Both the position numbers and the translations under genes were made by a program. Shown piece by piece: positions 7,882 through 16,932 of a DNA stretch of 64,000 nucleotides. Position 1 is the first letter of the stretch; each line of letters opens with the position of its first letter. Below the pieces are notes generated by a model that saw only the letters and a program-made list of their open reading frames with translations, had not been told where the DNA came from and did no database searches. Origin of the DNA: Metabacillus rhizolycopersici. GTDB lineage: Bacteria; Bacillota; Bacilli; Bacillales; Bacillaceae. The DNA is taken from assembly GCF_020075705.1 (NCBI RefSeq), contig NZ_JAIQUM010000003.1:1-64000 (forward strand), in the 5' to 3' direction.

Positions 7882-8826
7882 CTATTTATTCACTAAATTT
7901 CCCGCTTCTTTTGCAATATTTTCTGCTGTCAGTCCATAGAACTCTTGGAGATATGGTGTTACACCAACTTGACCAAACTGCTCTCTTACACCTACTCTTC
8001 GAACGGGAGCTGGATAATTTTCTGCTAAACATTCAGAAACTGCGCTACCTAATCCACTAATGACATTATGATTTTCTGCCGTCACTACTTTTCCTGTTTT
8101 TCTAACTGAACGCAATAATGTTTCGCTATCAAGTGGTTTAATATAGAACATATCGATGACTTCGGCTTCAATACCCTCTTTAGCTAATAAATCGGCTGCT
8201 TTCAAGGCTTCAGCTACCATCATCCCACTTGCTACAAGCGTGACATCAGTTCCTTCTCTTAACACTTGAGCCTTTTCAAAATTTGTCTGTTCATCATAGA
8301 GTTTTACAGGGCTTTTACGGATCGTTCTAATATAATGAACGCCACCCTCTTTATATCCTTTTTCAAGTAAATAAGCTAATTGAGTTGGATCACTTGCTTC
8401 GTATACATGCGCTTTAGGCACTAATCGCATTAAGCCCATATCTTCGAAGGTCATGTGAGTTCCACCATTATGTTCTGCTGTCACACCAGCATCAGAACCG
8501 ACTAATACGGCTGATAATTGTGCATAGGCTAATGACACGAATAACTGATCAAAGGCTCTTCTTGTTAGAAATTGTCCAAAAGAATGAATAAATGGTTTTC
8601 TTCCAGTAACATTCAGTCCTGCTGCCAAACTCATCATATTGGCTTCCATGATGCCAATATTGACATATTGATTTGGGAGTTTATCTTTGAGACTTCCAGT
8701 TGACATGGCACTACTCAAATCAGCTTCCATGACGATTACATCAGGATCTTGTTTTGCTAGATGATAAATCGTTTCTGCATAAGCCTGTCGCATTTCTTTT
8801 TCGGCTTTTTCAAGAATGAATGTCAT
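7882..8826 (-). CDS. Transketolase, C-terminal subunit
   Basis: A 314-residue protein carrying the pyrimidine-binding and C-terminal domains of a split transketolase. It has VNIGIMEANMMSLAAGL with the glutamate (E61) that activates thiamine diphosphate, GSDAGVTAEHNGGTHMTFED, and a C-terminal domain ending FYGLTAENIAKEA. It must pair with the N-terminal subunit encoded just upstream; the ATG overlaps that gene's TGA by four bases, implying equimolar translation. Split transketolases next to UlaA-type PTS genes suggest that the incoming sugar phosphate enters the pentose phosphate pool. The substrate cannot be named. Confidence 0.93.
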   Translation of the reverse strand: MTFILEKAEKEMRQAYAETIYHLAKQDPDVIVMEADLSSAMSTGSLKDKLPNQYVNIGIMEANMMSLAAGLNVTGRKPFIHSFGQFLTRRAFDQLFVSLAYAQLSAVLVGSDAGVTAEHNGGTHMTFEDMGLMRLVPKAHVYEASDPTQLAYLLEKGYKEGGVHYIRTIRKSPVKLYDEQTNFEKAQVLREGTDVTLVASGMMVAEALKAADLLAKEGIEAEVIDMFYIKPLDSETLLRSVRKTGKVVTAENHNVISGLGSAVSECLAENYPAPVRRVGVREQFGQVGVTPYLQEFYGLTAENIAKEAGNLVNK

Positions 8827-9668
8827 ACTGTAAGCACTCCTTCCAACTCTTTTTCTAACTCTTCAATCGCTTGATTAATGGCTTTCCAATCTTCCTCATT
8901 CGGTCTCATATGGTGATTATCTGCCTTTTCTTCGATATATTTCACACCTTGACCTTTAATTGTATCTAGTACAATAGCTTGAGGTTTTCCGTTATTTTCT
9001 TTGGCATTTTCAATCGCTTTATCAATCGCGTCGACAGAACTTCCATCTACTTTTACTGTATCAAATCCAAAGGCTGTTAATTTTTCAACAAAATCTAGTG
9101 GATCAATGATTTCCTTTGTTGGGCCATCTAATTGTTTTTTATTATCATCGATCAACACAATTAGATTTTCTAATTTGTGGTGGGAGGCAAATTGAAATGC
9201 TTCCCAACACTGACCTTCATTTAATTCTCCATCACCAACAATGCAATACGTATAGTTGTTACGCCCTGCTAGTTTATTCCCGTACGCAATTCCTGTCGCA
9301 GCAGAAATACCTTGTCCTAATGAACCACACGTCATTTCCACACCTGGTGTTAAATTTCGATCAGGATGTGATGGTAAGGTTGTTCCATTTTGATTTAGTG
9401 TATATAAAACGTCCTCACTATAAAACCCTTTTAAAAAGAGCGTTGCATATAATGCAGGTCCACCATGTCCTTTAGACAAAACAAAGTAACCTCTATTCGG
9501 ATCATTAGCCCATTGAGCATCAATATTTAAATGCTTTCCGTAAATAACAGCTAGAGCTTCGACAATCGATAAGCTTCCGCCAAAATGTCCAAAACCCAAT
9601 TCTCTTAACTCTTTTAGTGTGTAATATCTAATTTGTTTGGCTGCTGTTGCTAGTTTCGTAGATAACAT
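8823..9668 (-). CDS. Transketolase, N-terminal subunit
   Basis: A 281-residue thiamine diphosphate-binding half of a split transketolase. Visible motifs are LSKGHGGPALYATL (phosphate and cofactor contacts), GSLGQGISAATG, and the thiamine diphosphate/magnesium motif GDGELNEGQCWEAFQF running to LIVLIDDN (residues 145-175). AGGAG lies 9 nt before the ATG. It is 14 nt downstream of the EIIC gene and overlaps the C-terminal subunit gene, so the PTS permease and this enzyme are in one operon. Confidence 0.93.
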   Translation of the reverse strand: MLSTKLATAAKQIRYYTLKELRELGFGHFGGSLSIVEALAVIYGKHLNIDAQWANDPNRGYFVLSKGHGGPALYATLFLKGFYSEDVLYTLNQNGTTLPSHPDRNLTPGVEMTCGSLGQGISAATGIAYGNKLAGRNNYTYCIVGDGELNEGQCWEAFQFASHHKLENLIVLIDDNKKQLDGPTKEIIDPLDFVEKLTAFGFDTVKVDGSSVDAIDKAIENAKENNGKPQAIVLDTIKGQGVKYIEEKADNHHMRPNEEDWKAINQAIEELEKELEGVLTV

Positions 9669-9682
9669 TTGTTATTCTCCTT

Positions 9683-11065
9683 TTATTTAGATTCTGTTCC
9701 CGTTTTTTTGTTCTCGAAAAGTCCAGTTTCCGCCTGTTTATTTCCGAAAAATTTAGCCACGTACATCAGAACTAAAATAACAACTAAGCTTACCGAGATT
9801 GCAATTGGACCAGCGTAATGAGCTAATGCTCCAAAGAATATACCAGCAACACCGAAGTCTGCATCAGAGAATGTCGCATTTGCGAATCCTAAATCTCCTA
9901 AGACCGGCATTAAGAATACTGGTAAAAACGAAATGATGATACCGTTTACAAACGAACCTGCTACCGCTCCCCTAATACCACCTGTCGCATTCCCGAATAC
10001 ACCTGCTGCTGCCCCAGTGAAAAAGTGCGGCACAACCCCTGGTAAAATGATCGTACTTCCAGTCATTGCGAGTAGGAACATACTAACGATTCCTCCAAGG
10101 AAACTAGAGAAGAAACCGATTAGAACTGCATTTGGTGCATACGTGTAAATGATTGGGACATCAAGAGCTGGTTTCGCATTAGGAACTAGTTTTGTCGAAA
10201 TACCTTTGAATGCAGGTACGATTTCAGCTAATACTAATCGAACTCCTGATAAAATAATGAAGACACCTGCTGCAAAACTACCAGCTTGAATAAGCGAGAA
10301 TACTAGAAAGTTCGTTCCACCACTTAATTCACTTTCAATAAAAGTTGGTCCTGCAAATATAGCGACGATGAGATACATCACAACCATTGTTAACGCGATA
10401 CTAACTGTACTATCACGTAAAAATCCTAGACCTTTTGGAAAGTTAATTTCTTCTGTTGATGTCGACTTCTTCCCTTTAACAGCCTTTCCGACTAATCCAC
10501 TAATTGCATAACCTACAGCACTGAAATGCCCTAATGCAACATTATCATGACCAGTAAGTTTTCGCATAAATGGTTGAAGAATAGCTGGTGATAACGTCAT
10601 AATAATCCCTAATGCAACTGAACCCGCAATAATGAGTGGTACAGTTGAAAATCCTGCCACAGCCATGATTACAGCTAACATACACGCAAGATATAACGTA
10701 TGGTGACCTGTCAAAAAGATATACTTGAACTTTGTGAATCTCGCAATCAAAATATTGACGATCATTCCAAAGAACATGATTAATGCTGTACTAGAACCAT
10801 ATTCCTCCAAAGCAAGTGCAACAATTGCTTCATTATTAGGAACAACGCCTGATACATGAAACGCTTCTTGGAACATCTCTCCAAATGGAGTTAATGAACT
10901 AGATAAAATTCCCGCCCCTGCTGTGATAACTAGGAAACCAACAAAGGTCTTTGTTGTCCCTTTCAAGGTATCAGATAGGTTTTTCCTTTGTGCGATAAGA
11001 CCGATTAATGCAATTAAAGCAACTAAGATAGCCGGTTGGCTTAGAATGTCTATTAATGTTTTCAT
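9683..11065 (-). CDS. PTS EIIC transporter, ascorbate (UlaA/SgaT) family
   Basis: A 460-residue polytopic membrane protein with about ten to eleven spans, of the UlaA type (AG superfamily of EIIC). Typical features are an N-terminal ILSQPAILVALIALIGLIAQ, conserved loops TGHHTLYL and GHFSAVGYAISGLVGKAVKG, and the PGVVPHFFTGAAAGVFGNATGG segment. It transports and phosphorylates a sugar together with the EIIB encoded upstream. The ATG at 11065 is preferred over a GTG two codons earlier because of AAGGGG spacing. A UlaA-type permease does not prove ascorbate as substrate; transketolase linkage points rather to a pentose or related polyol. Confidence 0.92.
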   Translation of the reverse strand: MKTLIDILSQPAILVALIALIGLIAQRKNLSDTLKGTTKTFVGFLVITAGAGILSSSLTPFGEMFQEAFHVSGVVPNNEAIVALALEEYGSSTALIMFFGMIVNILIARFTKFKYIFLTGHHTLYLACMLAVIMAVAGFSTVPLIIAGSVALGIIMTLSPAILQPFMRKLTGHDNVALGHFSAVGYAISGLVGKAVKGKKSTSTEEINFPKGLGFLRDSTVSIALTMVVMYLIVAIFAGPTFIESELSGGTNFLVFSLIQAGSFAAGVFIILSGVRLVLAEIVPAFKGISTKLVPNAKPALDVPIIYTYAPNAVLIGFFSSFLGGIVSMFLLAMTGSTIILPGVVPHFFTGAAAGVFGNATGGIRGAVAGSFVNGIIISFLPVFLMPVLGDLGFANATFSDADFGVAGIFFGALAHYAGPIAISVSLVVILVLMYVAKFFGNKQAETGLFENKKTGTESK

Positions 11066-11089
11066 CGTCACTGACCCCTTTATGTATGT

Positions 11090-11371
11090 TTAGAGTAGAC
11101 CTTTTTCTTTCATTAGATCTGATACCTTTGTTCTTAATTCATCCATATCAATGATATTGTCTAAAACGATCACTTCTCCTAGATGCTGTCCACCTTCTGC
11201 AATATCCTTTGCCAAGAAGAACACATCTGCATCACCAGGTGTTGCAGAGCTTAAATCAGAATGCGATACTTCGATTCCAGTTACCCCTAGCTCACTTAAC
11301 ACTTGATTAATATTCATTTCCACCATAAAACTAGTTCCTAATCCTGATCCACATACTGTTAAAATTTTCAT
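11090..11371 (-). CDS. PTS EIIB component, ascorbate/lactose type
   Basis: A 93-residue EIIB. The phosphorylated cysteine is C7 in ILTVCGSGLGTSFMVE. The rest matches the small UlaB-type Rossmann-like fold. It is cytoplasmic and passes the phosphoryl group from an EIIA to the sugar bound by EIIC. It lies 5 nt after the regulator gene and 24 nt before the EIIC gene. No separate EIIA gene is in the operon; the only EIIA sequence is the C-terminal domain of the adjacent regulator. Confidence 0.93.
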   Translation of the reverse strand: MKILTVCGSGLGTSFMVEMNINQVLSELGVTGIEVSHSDLSSATPGDADVFFLAKDIAEGGQHLGEVIVLDNIIDMDELRTKVSDLMKEKGLL

Positions 11372-11376
11372 TATTA

Positions 11377-13413
11377 TTACTCTCCCTCTTTAATAATTTC
11401 AATGATTTGTTCAGCTGTTTCTGCAGCTTTTAGTAATTGAAGCTTTGTTTTATCTGATAAAAGTTTTGTTAAATGGGATAGTGCCTTCAAATGGGCTTGA
11501 TTATCAATGGCAGCTATCGTAATAAATATATCGATTTGATGCTCCTCTTTATCTAATAGTAAGACAGGAGTTCTCGTTCTTAAGAAGGACATCCCAATTT
11601 CTTTTACACCTGCTTCAGGTCTTGCATGCGGAATGGCTATTCCTTTTCCGATATGAATATAGGTTCCTACTTCTTCGACATTTTTAATCATGGCATCAAC
11701 ATATCGACCTTCTATTCTTTTTGAATCTACCAATGGTTGTGATCCCTTAATAATAGCATCACGCCATTTCAAGCTTTGATCTGTAAAATTAATCATCTCT
11801 TTTGTTAGTAATTCAGATAACAACGGTGAATACCTCCCCTTTTCTGATTGCTGCGAATATAGTACATTAACAAGCTCGGAAAATAGTCTTTCATCATCTT
11901 TTACATCAGCATATTTTTTTATAATAGCCATAAGCTTATCAACAGACACATTTTTATTAGTTGATCGCGGAAAGTCCCTTGCAACAGCTTGAAGTAAGTA
12001 GTTTTTCTCGACCTGTGATAATAGTGGTTTCAAAATATATAATGGCTTATCAGCTACTAAATCAACAGTTGAGAAGACCAAATCATAACTAGAAGCTGGT
12101 ATACTTGTCATTTCCTCAGCAGCGCGTACCCTTGATAAATGAATATCAGGAAACATTTCGTTAAGCTGTGCTTTCAGCATTAACGACGAGCTTATCCCGT
12201 TCGAACAAACAATCAATGCACGCAATTGCTCGTCATTCGGTTTTCGTTCTTCTTTCAGATAGCCTCCAAAATGGAGTGTGAAGAACCCAATCTCCTCTTC
12301 ACTAATCTTTTTCCCTGTCCACATCGACAATGGAGCTAATGCTTTTTTTACAAATTGGAATAATTCTGGATATTCATCTTTAATTCTATCTTTTAATGGA
12401 TTGACAATCGGTAGTTCAAAAGAAATTCGAAAAAAGGCTGGCACCATATGATTGTATAAACTATGTTTCAACGATTGTTTGTTATCAATTGGTAATAATG
12501 TGACCTTTTCGAATTCATCAATGATCCGCTCAGCTAGATCTACTAACGATGGATTTTCTTCATAAGGTATTTCCTGAAACGCAATGAGTAACTGGAGCGT
12601 TACGTAATAGCTTTCTTGCTCACCTCCATTAGGAAATAATTGATTCGTTAGCTTCTTTCCTAGTTCATATAAACTTTGTCGTTCGATTAGTTGTTTTTCA
12701 TATTCTTTAAAGAACATATTGTCACTTTTATTTCTTACTCGGACAAATGTAAGTCGAGTAATCATTTCAGCTTTCCTACTCTTTACGAAAGAAATGGGGC
12801 TTGTGACTAACCATTCATCAATAAGCCGTTGCGTTAAAACAAGCGAATCCTCATACCCCCATGTCTTAAGCGCAATAATCAGGATTTCCTTTCCGAGTGG
12901 TTGTGTCAACAACATGTCGATACAATAGGATGCTAGTCTTCTCTTATCGAGTTCGCTTCCTTTCAGATGATAGCCATCCACTCTCGTATACACGAGTTCG
13001 ATTTCCCACTCCTGACAAAGTTCCTTTACTCGTTTCACATCAGCTAATGCCGTGTTTTTACTTACTGCAAGCAGCAGTTGATAATGGTAATTTGAAATCG
13101 CCTCTTTGCGAATAAAAGTGTACAGGTAAAGCAAAAACATTCGATCTTCTTCAGAAATGATAAATTGATTTGGAGTGATATCCAAGAGCACCCCTGATCT
13201 CATCGCACTTTTTAATTTTCTATCTATTATGAAGCAATTATCCACAATGGTTACTTGTGGCATGTTTATCTCATCTAAAGCATGATTAACCTTGTCTAAA
13301 TCATGGTTCACTTGTCGTTCAGTTAAGTTGAATTTCCTTATAACTTCAGCCTTCGATAGTTGCTCATAATTCATCATTTCTTTAAAAAGTACATATGATC
13401 TTTGATCCAGCAA
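11377..13413 (-). CDS. BglG/MtlR-type regulator: HTH, two PRDs, EIIB-like, EIIA
   Basis: A 678-residue multidomain transcription activator. Helix-turn-helix motifs occupy the first 60 residues. PRD1 lies about residues 90-200. PRD2 lies about 290-395, with candidate phosphorylated histidines H316, H322 and H381. An EIIB-like domain starts at LRALIVCSNGISS (C403). A fructose/mannitol-type EIIA lies about 530-678, with H596 in GIAIPHARPE. PTS-dependent phosphorylation of these sites normally sets activity. The start is TTG with GGAGGG 6 nt upstream. It is the first gene of the PTS/transketolase operon. With no stand-alone EIIA in the operon, its EIIA domain could also feed EIIB, which is inference. 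Confidence 0.92.
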   Translation of the reverse strand: MLDQRSYVLFKEMMNYEQLSKAEVIRKFNLTERQVNHDLDKVNHALDEINMPQVTIVDNCFIIDRKLKSAMRSGVLLDITPNQFIISEEDRMFLLYLYTFIRKEAISNYHYQLLLAVSKNTALADVKRVKELCQEWEIELVYTRVDGYHLKGSELDKRRLASYCIDMLLTQPLGKEILIIALKTWGYEDSLVLTQRLIDEWLVTSPISFVKSRKAEMITRLTFVRVRNKSDNMFFKEYEKQLIERQSLYELGKKLTNQLFPNGGEQESYYVTLQLLIAFQEIPYEENPSLVDLAERIIDEFEKVTLLPIDNKQSLKHSLYNHMVPAFFRISFELPIVNPLKDRIKDEYPELFQFVKKALAPLSMWTGKKISEEEIGFFTLHFGGYLKEERKPNDEQLRALIVCSNGISSSLMLKAQLNEMFPDIHLSRVRAAEEMTSIPASSYDLVFSTVDLVADKPLYILKPLLSQVEKNYLLQAVARDFPRSTNKNVSVDKLMAIIKKYADVKDDERLFSELVNVLYSQQSEKGRYSPLLSELLTKEMINFTDQSLKWRDAIIKGSQPLVDSKRIEGRYVDAMIKNVEEVGTYIHIGKGIAIPHARPEAGVKEIGMSFLRTRTPVLLLDKEEHQIDIFITIAAIDNQAHLKALSHLTKLLSDKTKLQLLKAAETAEQIIEIIKEGE

Positions 13414-13441
13414 AGGAAACCCTCCATTTCATATCTTGATT

Positions 13442-13456
13442 ATAAAACGCTTTCAT
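13442..13456 (-). promoter_or_regulatory. cre-like CcpA box upstream of the PTS regulator
   Basis: On the minus strand ATGAAAGCGTTTTAT matches the CcpA cre consensus at all fixed positions but one (A instead of the second C). It lies about 30 nt upstream of the TTG start, consistent with catabolite repression of the operon. Confidence 0.6.
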
Positions 13457-13583
13457 TGTGTGTTCAATTTGATTTGGACCCAATCTACGTCATGATATTT
13501 TGCTTTCATTGTGCTCATGTGCGAAAAGGTATCATTGGAGAATATCGAGGATAATCGTTTGGGATATTAGTGGGCATGAAGAA

Positions 13584-13609
13584 AGATGACTCCAATATCA
13601 AAGTCATCT
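13584..13609 (-). terminator. Terminator of the fructokinase gene
   Basis: AGATGACT pairs with AGTCATCT around a 10-nt loop and is followed by TTTCTTC on the minus strand, 35 nt past the stop codon. Confidence 0.75.
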
Positions 13610-13644
13610 CTTAATGGCCTAACTTCTATATTTCAATTGGCAAG

Positions 13645-14547
13645 CTAATCGTGTTTTAACTCTAGCGAATCACTTTCAATTAGACTGTTGTGAGCAAGTG
13701 CAAGCGCCCCTGCCAATCCAGCATTATCCCCAAGACCTGGTGGAACAATATAAGAATTGATGCCCTCCAAAATGTCTTTTGATTGAATATATCCGTTCAA
13801 CAGCTTGATCACTTCTTTACGAATCAAGGGAAAAAGCTGTTCTTGCTTCATAACTCCTCCACCAAGAATAACCTTTTTAGGAGAGAGGATCAAAATATAG
13901 TTAACTATCGCCTGAGCTAAATAATAAGATTCTAGTTCCCATACTCGTTTATCGTTAGAAAGTTCTACTCCTTTATTTCCCCATCTTTTCTCAATTGCTG
14001 GTCCTGCTGCCGTTCCTTCTAAACAATCGAGATGGTAAGGGCAGCTTCCTCCAAAGTAGTCTTCAGGATGTTTTCTTATCAATATATGCCCCATCTCAGG
14101 ATGAAGAAGCCCATGAAGTAGTTTTCCTTCTACTACTGCGCCGACTCCAATACCAGTACCAACTGTAATATATAGGCAGCTATCAAGGCCCTTGGCAGCT
14201 CCCCATTTGCTTTCACCGAGGGCTGCACCGTTAACATCTGTATCAAAGCCGATAGGAACCGAAAAATGCTTTTTCACTTCACCAACGAGGTTAAAATTTT
14301 CCCAATAAGGTTTTGGCGTACTTGTAATGTATCCATAGGTATCACTGGTCTTAGTAAGATCGATCGGACCAAATGAGCCGATTCCGATTGCCTCAATCTT
14401 CTTTTGGTTAAAGAAAGACACAACCTGTTTCATTGTTTCTTCGGGTTTAGTGGTTGGAAAGCTTACTCGTTCATAGATCTCTCCATTTTCTCCACCTATA
14501 CCACAGACAAATTTGGTACCACCTGCTTCAATTGCTCCTAATAGCAT
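13645..14547 (-). CDS. ROK family fructokinase, copy 1
   Basis: A 300-residue cytoplasmic sugar kinase of the ROK family, similar to B. subtilis GmuE/YdhR, phosphorylating fructose to fructose-6-phosphate. The phosphate loop is MLLGAIEAGGTKFVCGIGG, the catalytic region FDTDVNGAALGE (about 101-112), then TVGTGIGVGAV. A zinc site is formed by H154, C169, H172 and C175 (GSCPYHLDC). The start at 14547 has AAGGGGGG 9 nt upstream; the longer frame adds 25 unlikely residues. It is paired with mannose-6-phosphate isomerase 155 nt upstream. The gene pair is duplicated at 24372-26363. Confidence 0.93.
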   Translation of the reverse strand: MLLGAIEAGGTKFVCGIGGENGEIYERVSFPTTKPEETMKQVVSFFNQKKIEAIGIGSFGPIDLTKTSDTYGYITSTPKPYWENFNLVGEVKKHFSVPIGFDTDVNGAALGESKWGAAKGLDSCLYITVGTGIGVGAVVEGKLLHGLLHPEMGHILIRKHPEDYFGGSCPYHLDCLEGTAAGPAIEKRWGNKGVELSNDKRVWELESYYLAQAIVNYILILSPKKVILGGGVMKQEQLFPLIRKEVIKLLNGYIQSKDILEGINSYIVPPGLGDNAGLAGALALAHNSLIESDSLELKHD

Positions 14548-14702
14548 AGTGCTTCCCCCCTTAACTAATATACTATCTTGCAAGAAAATGAGTTTATTAT
14601 AAAAAAAGTTAGGAACCAACATCTATGAGACATTGATTTGAAACAAGCATAATAAGGAATTATCAAAAATCCTCTAAACTAGTTTTGTAAGCAACACAAT
14701 CA

Positions 14703-15650
14703 TTATAGGTGTGAAACAATCAATTGGATATTGCCCTCCAACACAAAGTCTCCCATACGGTTTGGCAATATAAAATGATGCCCTTTATTAATTAAATAAC
14801 TTCCTCCGTTTACGGTTAACTTACCGTCTCCTTCAATCACACTAACTAGCATAAACGATTTATCCTGTTTCATTTCCAAACAAGAATGAACGTCCCATTT
14901 ATATACGGTAAAATACTGTTCTTCTATATATGCTGTAATCGTAGAAGTCCCCATTTTACTTATTTTAGGTTCCACTTTACTTATTGTATGAGGAGTGGTC
15001 GTTACTTCAATCGCTTTCTCTAAATGAAGTTCACGCAAATTGCCATCTTGATCACGGCGGTCATAATCATAAACACGATATGTCGTATCAGAGCTTTGCT
15101 GGGTTTCTAAAACTAAGATTCCTTTACATAAAGCATGAATAGAACCACTTGGGACATAGAAAAAGTCACCCGGCTTTATTTTTACTCGTTGTAATAAATC
15201 GTTCCACTTATTATTTTCAATCATGCTCACAAACTCTGCTTTTGAACGAGCATTGTGACCAAAAATAATTTCGGCATCGTCATCACAATCAATAATATAC
15301 CAGCATTCTGTCTTTCCTAGCTCACCGTTTTCATACTCATTTGCGTATCGATCGTCTGGGTGAACCTGTACAGATAAATCGTCATTTGCATCTAACACTT
15401 TCGTTAATAGAGGAAAACGATCACGTTTATCATTCCCAAAAAATTCATGATGATTAGCCCAAAGTTCACTTAATGTAATTCCTTTATATTCCCCGTTAGT
15501 TACCGTACTTTGTCCGTTTGGATGTGCCGAAATCGCCCAGCATTCTCCCGTATTACTCGATGGGATATCATAGTTATATGTATCCCTTAATCTTGTTCCA
15601 CCCCAGATCCGTTCTTGGAAGACAGGAGTTAAAAAGATTGGTTGAATCAT
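14703..15650 (-). CDS. manA: Mannose-6-phosphate isomerase class I, copy 1
   Basis: A 315-residue zinc-dependent enzyme interconverting mannose-6-phosphate and fructose-6-phosphate. The N-terminal signature is IFLTPVFQERIWGGTRLRD. Zinc ligands are expected at H97 (SVQVHPDD), E115 (KTECWYII) and H172 (VPSGSIHALCKG), and the active-site loop is TTYRVYDYDRRD. The length equals the Bacillus ManA/GmuF group. It is followed by fructokinase copy 1 in the same direction. Both could return mannose or fructose to fructose-6-phosphate, or supply mannose-6-phosphate for GDP-mannose. A near-identical paralogue is at 25416-26363. Confidence 0.95.
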   Translation of the reverse strand: MIQPIFLTPVFQERIWGGTRLRDTYNYDIPSSNTGECWAISAHPNGQSTVTNGEYKGITLSELWANHHEFFGNDKRDRFPLLTKVLDANDDLSVQVHPDDRYANEYENGELGKTECWYIIDCDDDAEIIFGHNARSKAEFVSMIENNKWNDLLQRVKIKPGDFFYVPSGSIHALCKGILVLETQQSSDTTYRVYDYDRRDQDGNLRELHLEKAIEVTTTPHTISKVEPKISKMGTSTITAYIEEQYFTVYKWDVHSCLEMKQDKSFMLVSVIEGDGKLTVNGGSYLINKGHHFILPNRMGDFVLEGNIQLIVSHL

Positions 15651-15764
15651 ATCATCATATCCTTTCTACTATCGTAATAAGTTCCATTACAATTCTTCCA
15701 ACATCGTTCAATTTAGAGTTTATTCATTTCGTCAATAAATATTTCTGCAAACAAGAAAAACCAA

Positions 15765-15795
15765 AAGAAGCGCGAGTACCACCCCCGCACTTCTT
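15765..15795 (-). terminator. Terminator of the aldolase gene
   Basis: On the minus strand AAGAAGTGCG pairs with CGCGCTTCTT (one G-U) around GGGGTGGTACT, followed by TTTGGTTTTT. It ends the fructose-type PTS operon. Confidence 0.85.
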
Positions 15796-15806
15796 TGCTT
15801 CCTACC

Positions 15807-16703
15807 CTACTTCAACAACAAACCAGCCTTACTAGAAGCTCCGTACAAATCAGCTTTCCCAGTTGAACCAAATAACTTCATCTTTCTAGATATGACTTCT
15901 TTCGCCGCAGCAGTTGAACTTGGGAAAAGTACATCTGGTTCATATCCATTTGGGTATTCTTGCAGAGTTTCTCTTAATTCATTGAAGAAGGCGCGTTTCA
16001 TTTCACTAGATAAATTGATTTTTCCGATTCCGTATTTAACGGATTCTGTAATGTCCTCATCAGGGTTATCTGATCCACCATGCAGCACTAGTGGAATATC
16101 GACTCTTGAATGAATTTGTTTTAATCGGTCGATTTGTAGTTTAGGCGTCATGTGTTTTGGATAAAATCCATGTGCCGTACCAATGGCAATGGCTAATGTA
16201 TCAACATTTGTTCGATCAACAAATTCCTTTGCTTGGTCAGGATCTGTATAGATAATATCCATTGCGCCACCTTCAGAACTAGTACCTGTATCACCAATAG
16301 TTCCTAGCTCTCCTTCAACAGAGACACCAACAGAGTGTGCGATCCTTACCGCTTCTTGAGTCAGCTTCACATTCTCTTCATAAGGCAGATGTGATCCATC
16401 GATCATGACAGATGTAAATCCATTGCGAATCGCTCTTACAACATCTTCAACCGTTCCACCATGATCCAAATGAATCACGATGGGCACCTTGGCGTTATGA
16501 GCCGCTTCTCTGCAGTACGCTGCAAAGTGATCTGTCATTAAATTGATTTCATTAGGATGAATTTGTAAAATCGCTGGAGAGTTTTCAGCCTCGGCTGTTT
16601 CAATGACAGCTCTAACAAATTCACTATTTGCGATATTAAAGGACCCAACAGCAAATCTTTCTCTAACAGCTACACTTAATAAATCTTTCATTGTTGTTAA
16701 CAT
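15807..16703 (-). CDS. Class II fructose/tagatose-bisphosphate aldolase
   Basis: A 298-residue zinc-dependent aldolase of the GatY/KbaY/FbaA type that splits a ketose-1,6-bisphosphate into dihydroxyacetone phosphate and glyceraldehyde-3-phosphate. Catalytic D80 and zinc ligand H81 are in IVIHLDHGG. The other zinc ligands fit H178 (GTAHGFYP) and H208 (PLVLHGGSD). GSFNIAN near the start is typical. GGAGGT lies 8 nt before the ATG. It is the last gene of a fructose-type PTS operon. The chromosome should have a separate glycolytic fba, so this one probably serves the operon's sugar; which hexose is not visible. Confidence 0.9.
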   Translation of the reverse strand: MLTTMKDLLSVAVRERFAVGSFNIANSEFVRAVIETAEAENSPAILQIHPNEINLMTDHFAAYCREAAHNAKVPIVIHLDHGGTVEDVVRAIRNGFTSVMIDGSHLPYEENVKLTQEAVRIAHSVGVSVEGELGTIGDTGTSSEGGAMDIIYTDPDQAKEFVDRTNVDTLAIAIGTAHGFYPKHMTPKLQIDRLKQIHSRVDIPLVLHGGSDNPDEDITESVKYGIGKINLSSEMKRAFFNELRETLQEYPNGYEPDVLFPSSTAAAKEVISRKMKLFGSTGKADLYGASSKAGLLLK

Positions 16704-16932
16704 TTACATTACCTCCTGAATTTAGACAGTCAATTTTTTGTGAAACTTTCCCTCCGAAACCCTTTGGACATGTTTGACGACAATTTAACTTACCAAGCAC
16801 TATCTGCAAAACCTAAGGAGAACGTGCAACGTATAATATTTGTTTCATGTTTAAGAACAAACTAGATTCCCTCTTTCTAAACTGATTTACCATCTGACCT
16901 GAGATAATTGAATCGTAATCACTCCCAATCTA

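Noticed and set aside
9116..9475. 119-residue plus-strand frame
   Set aside because: Antisense to the conserved transketolase N-terminal subunit.
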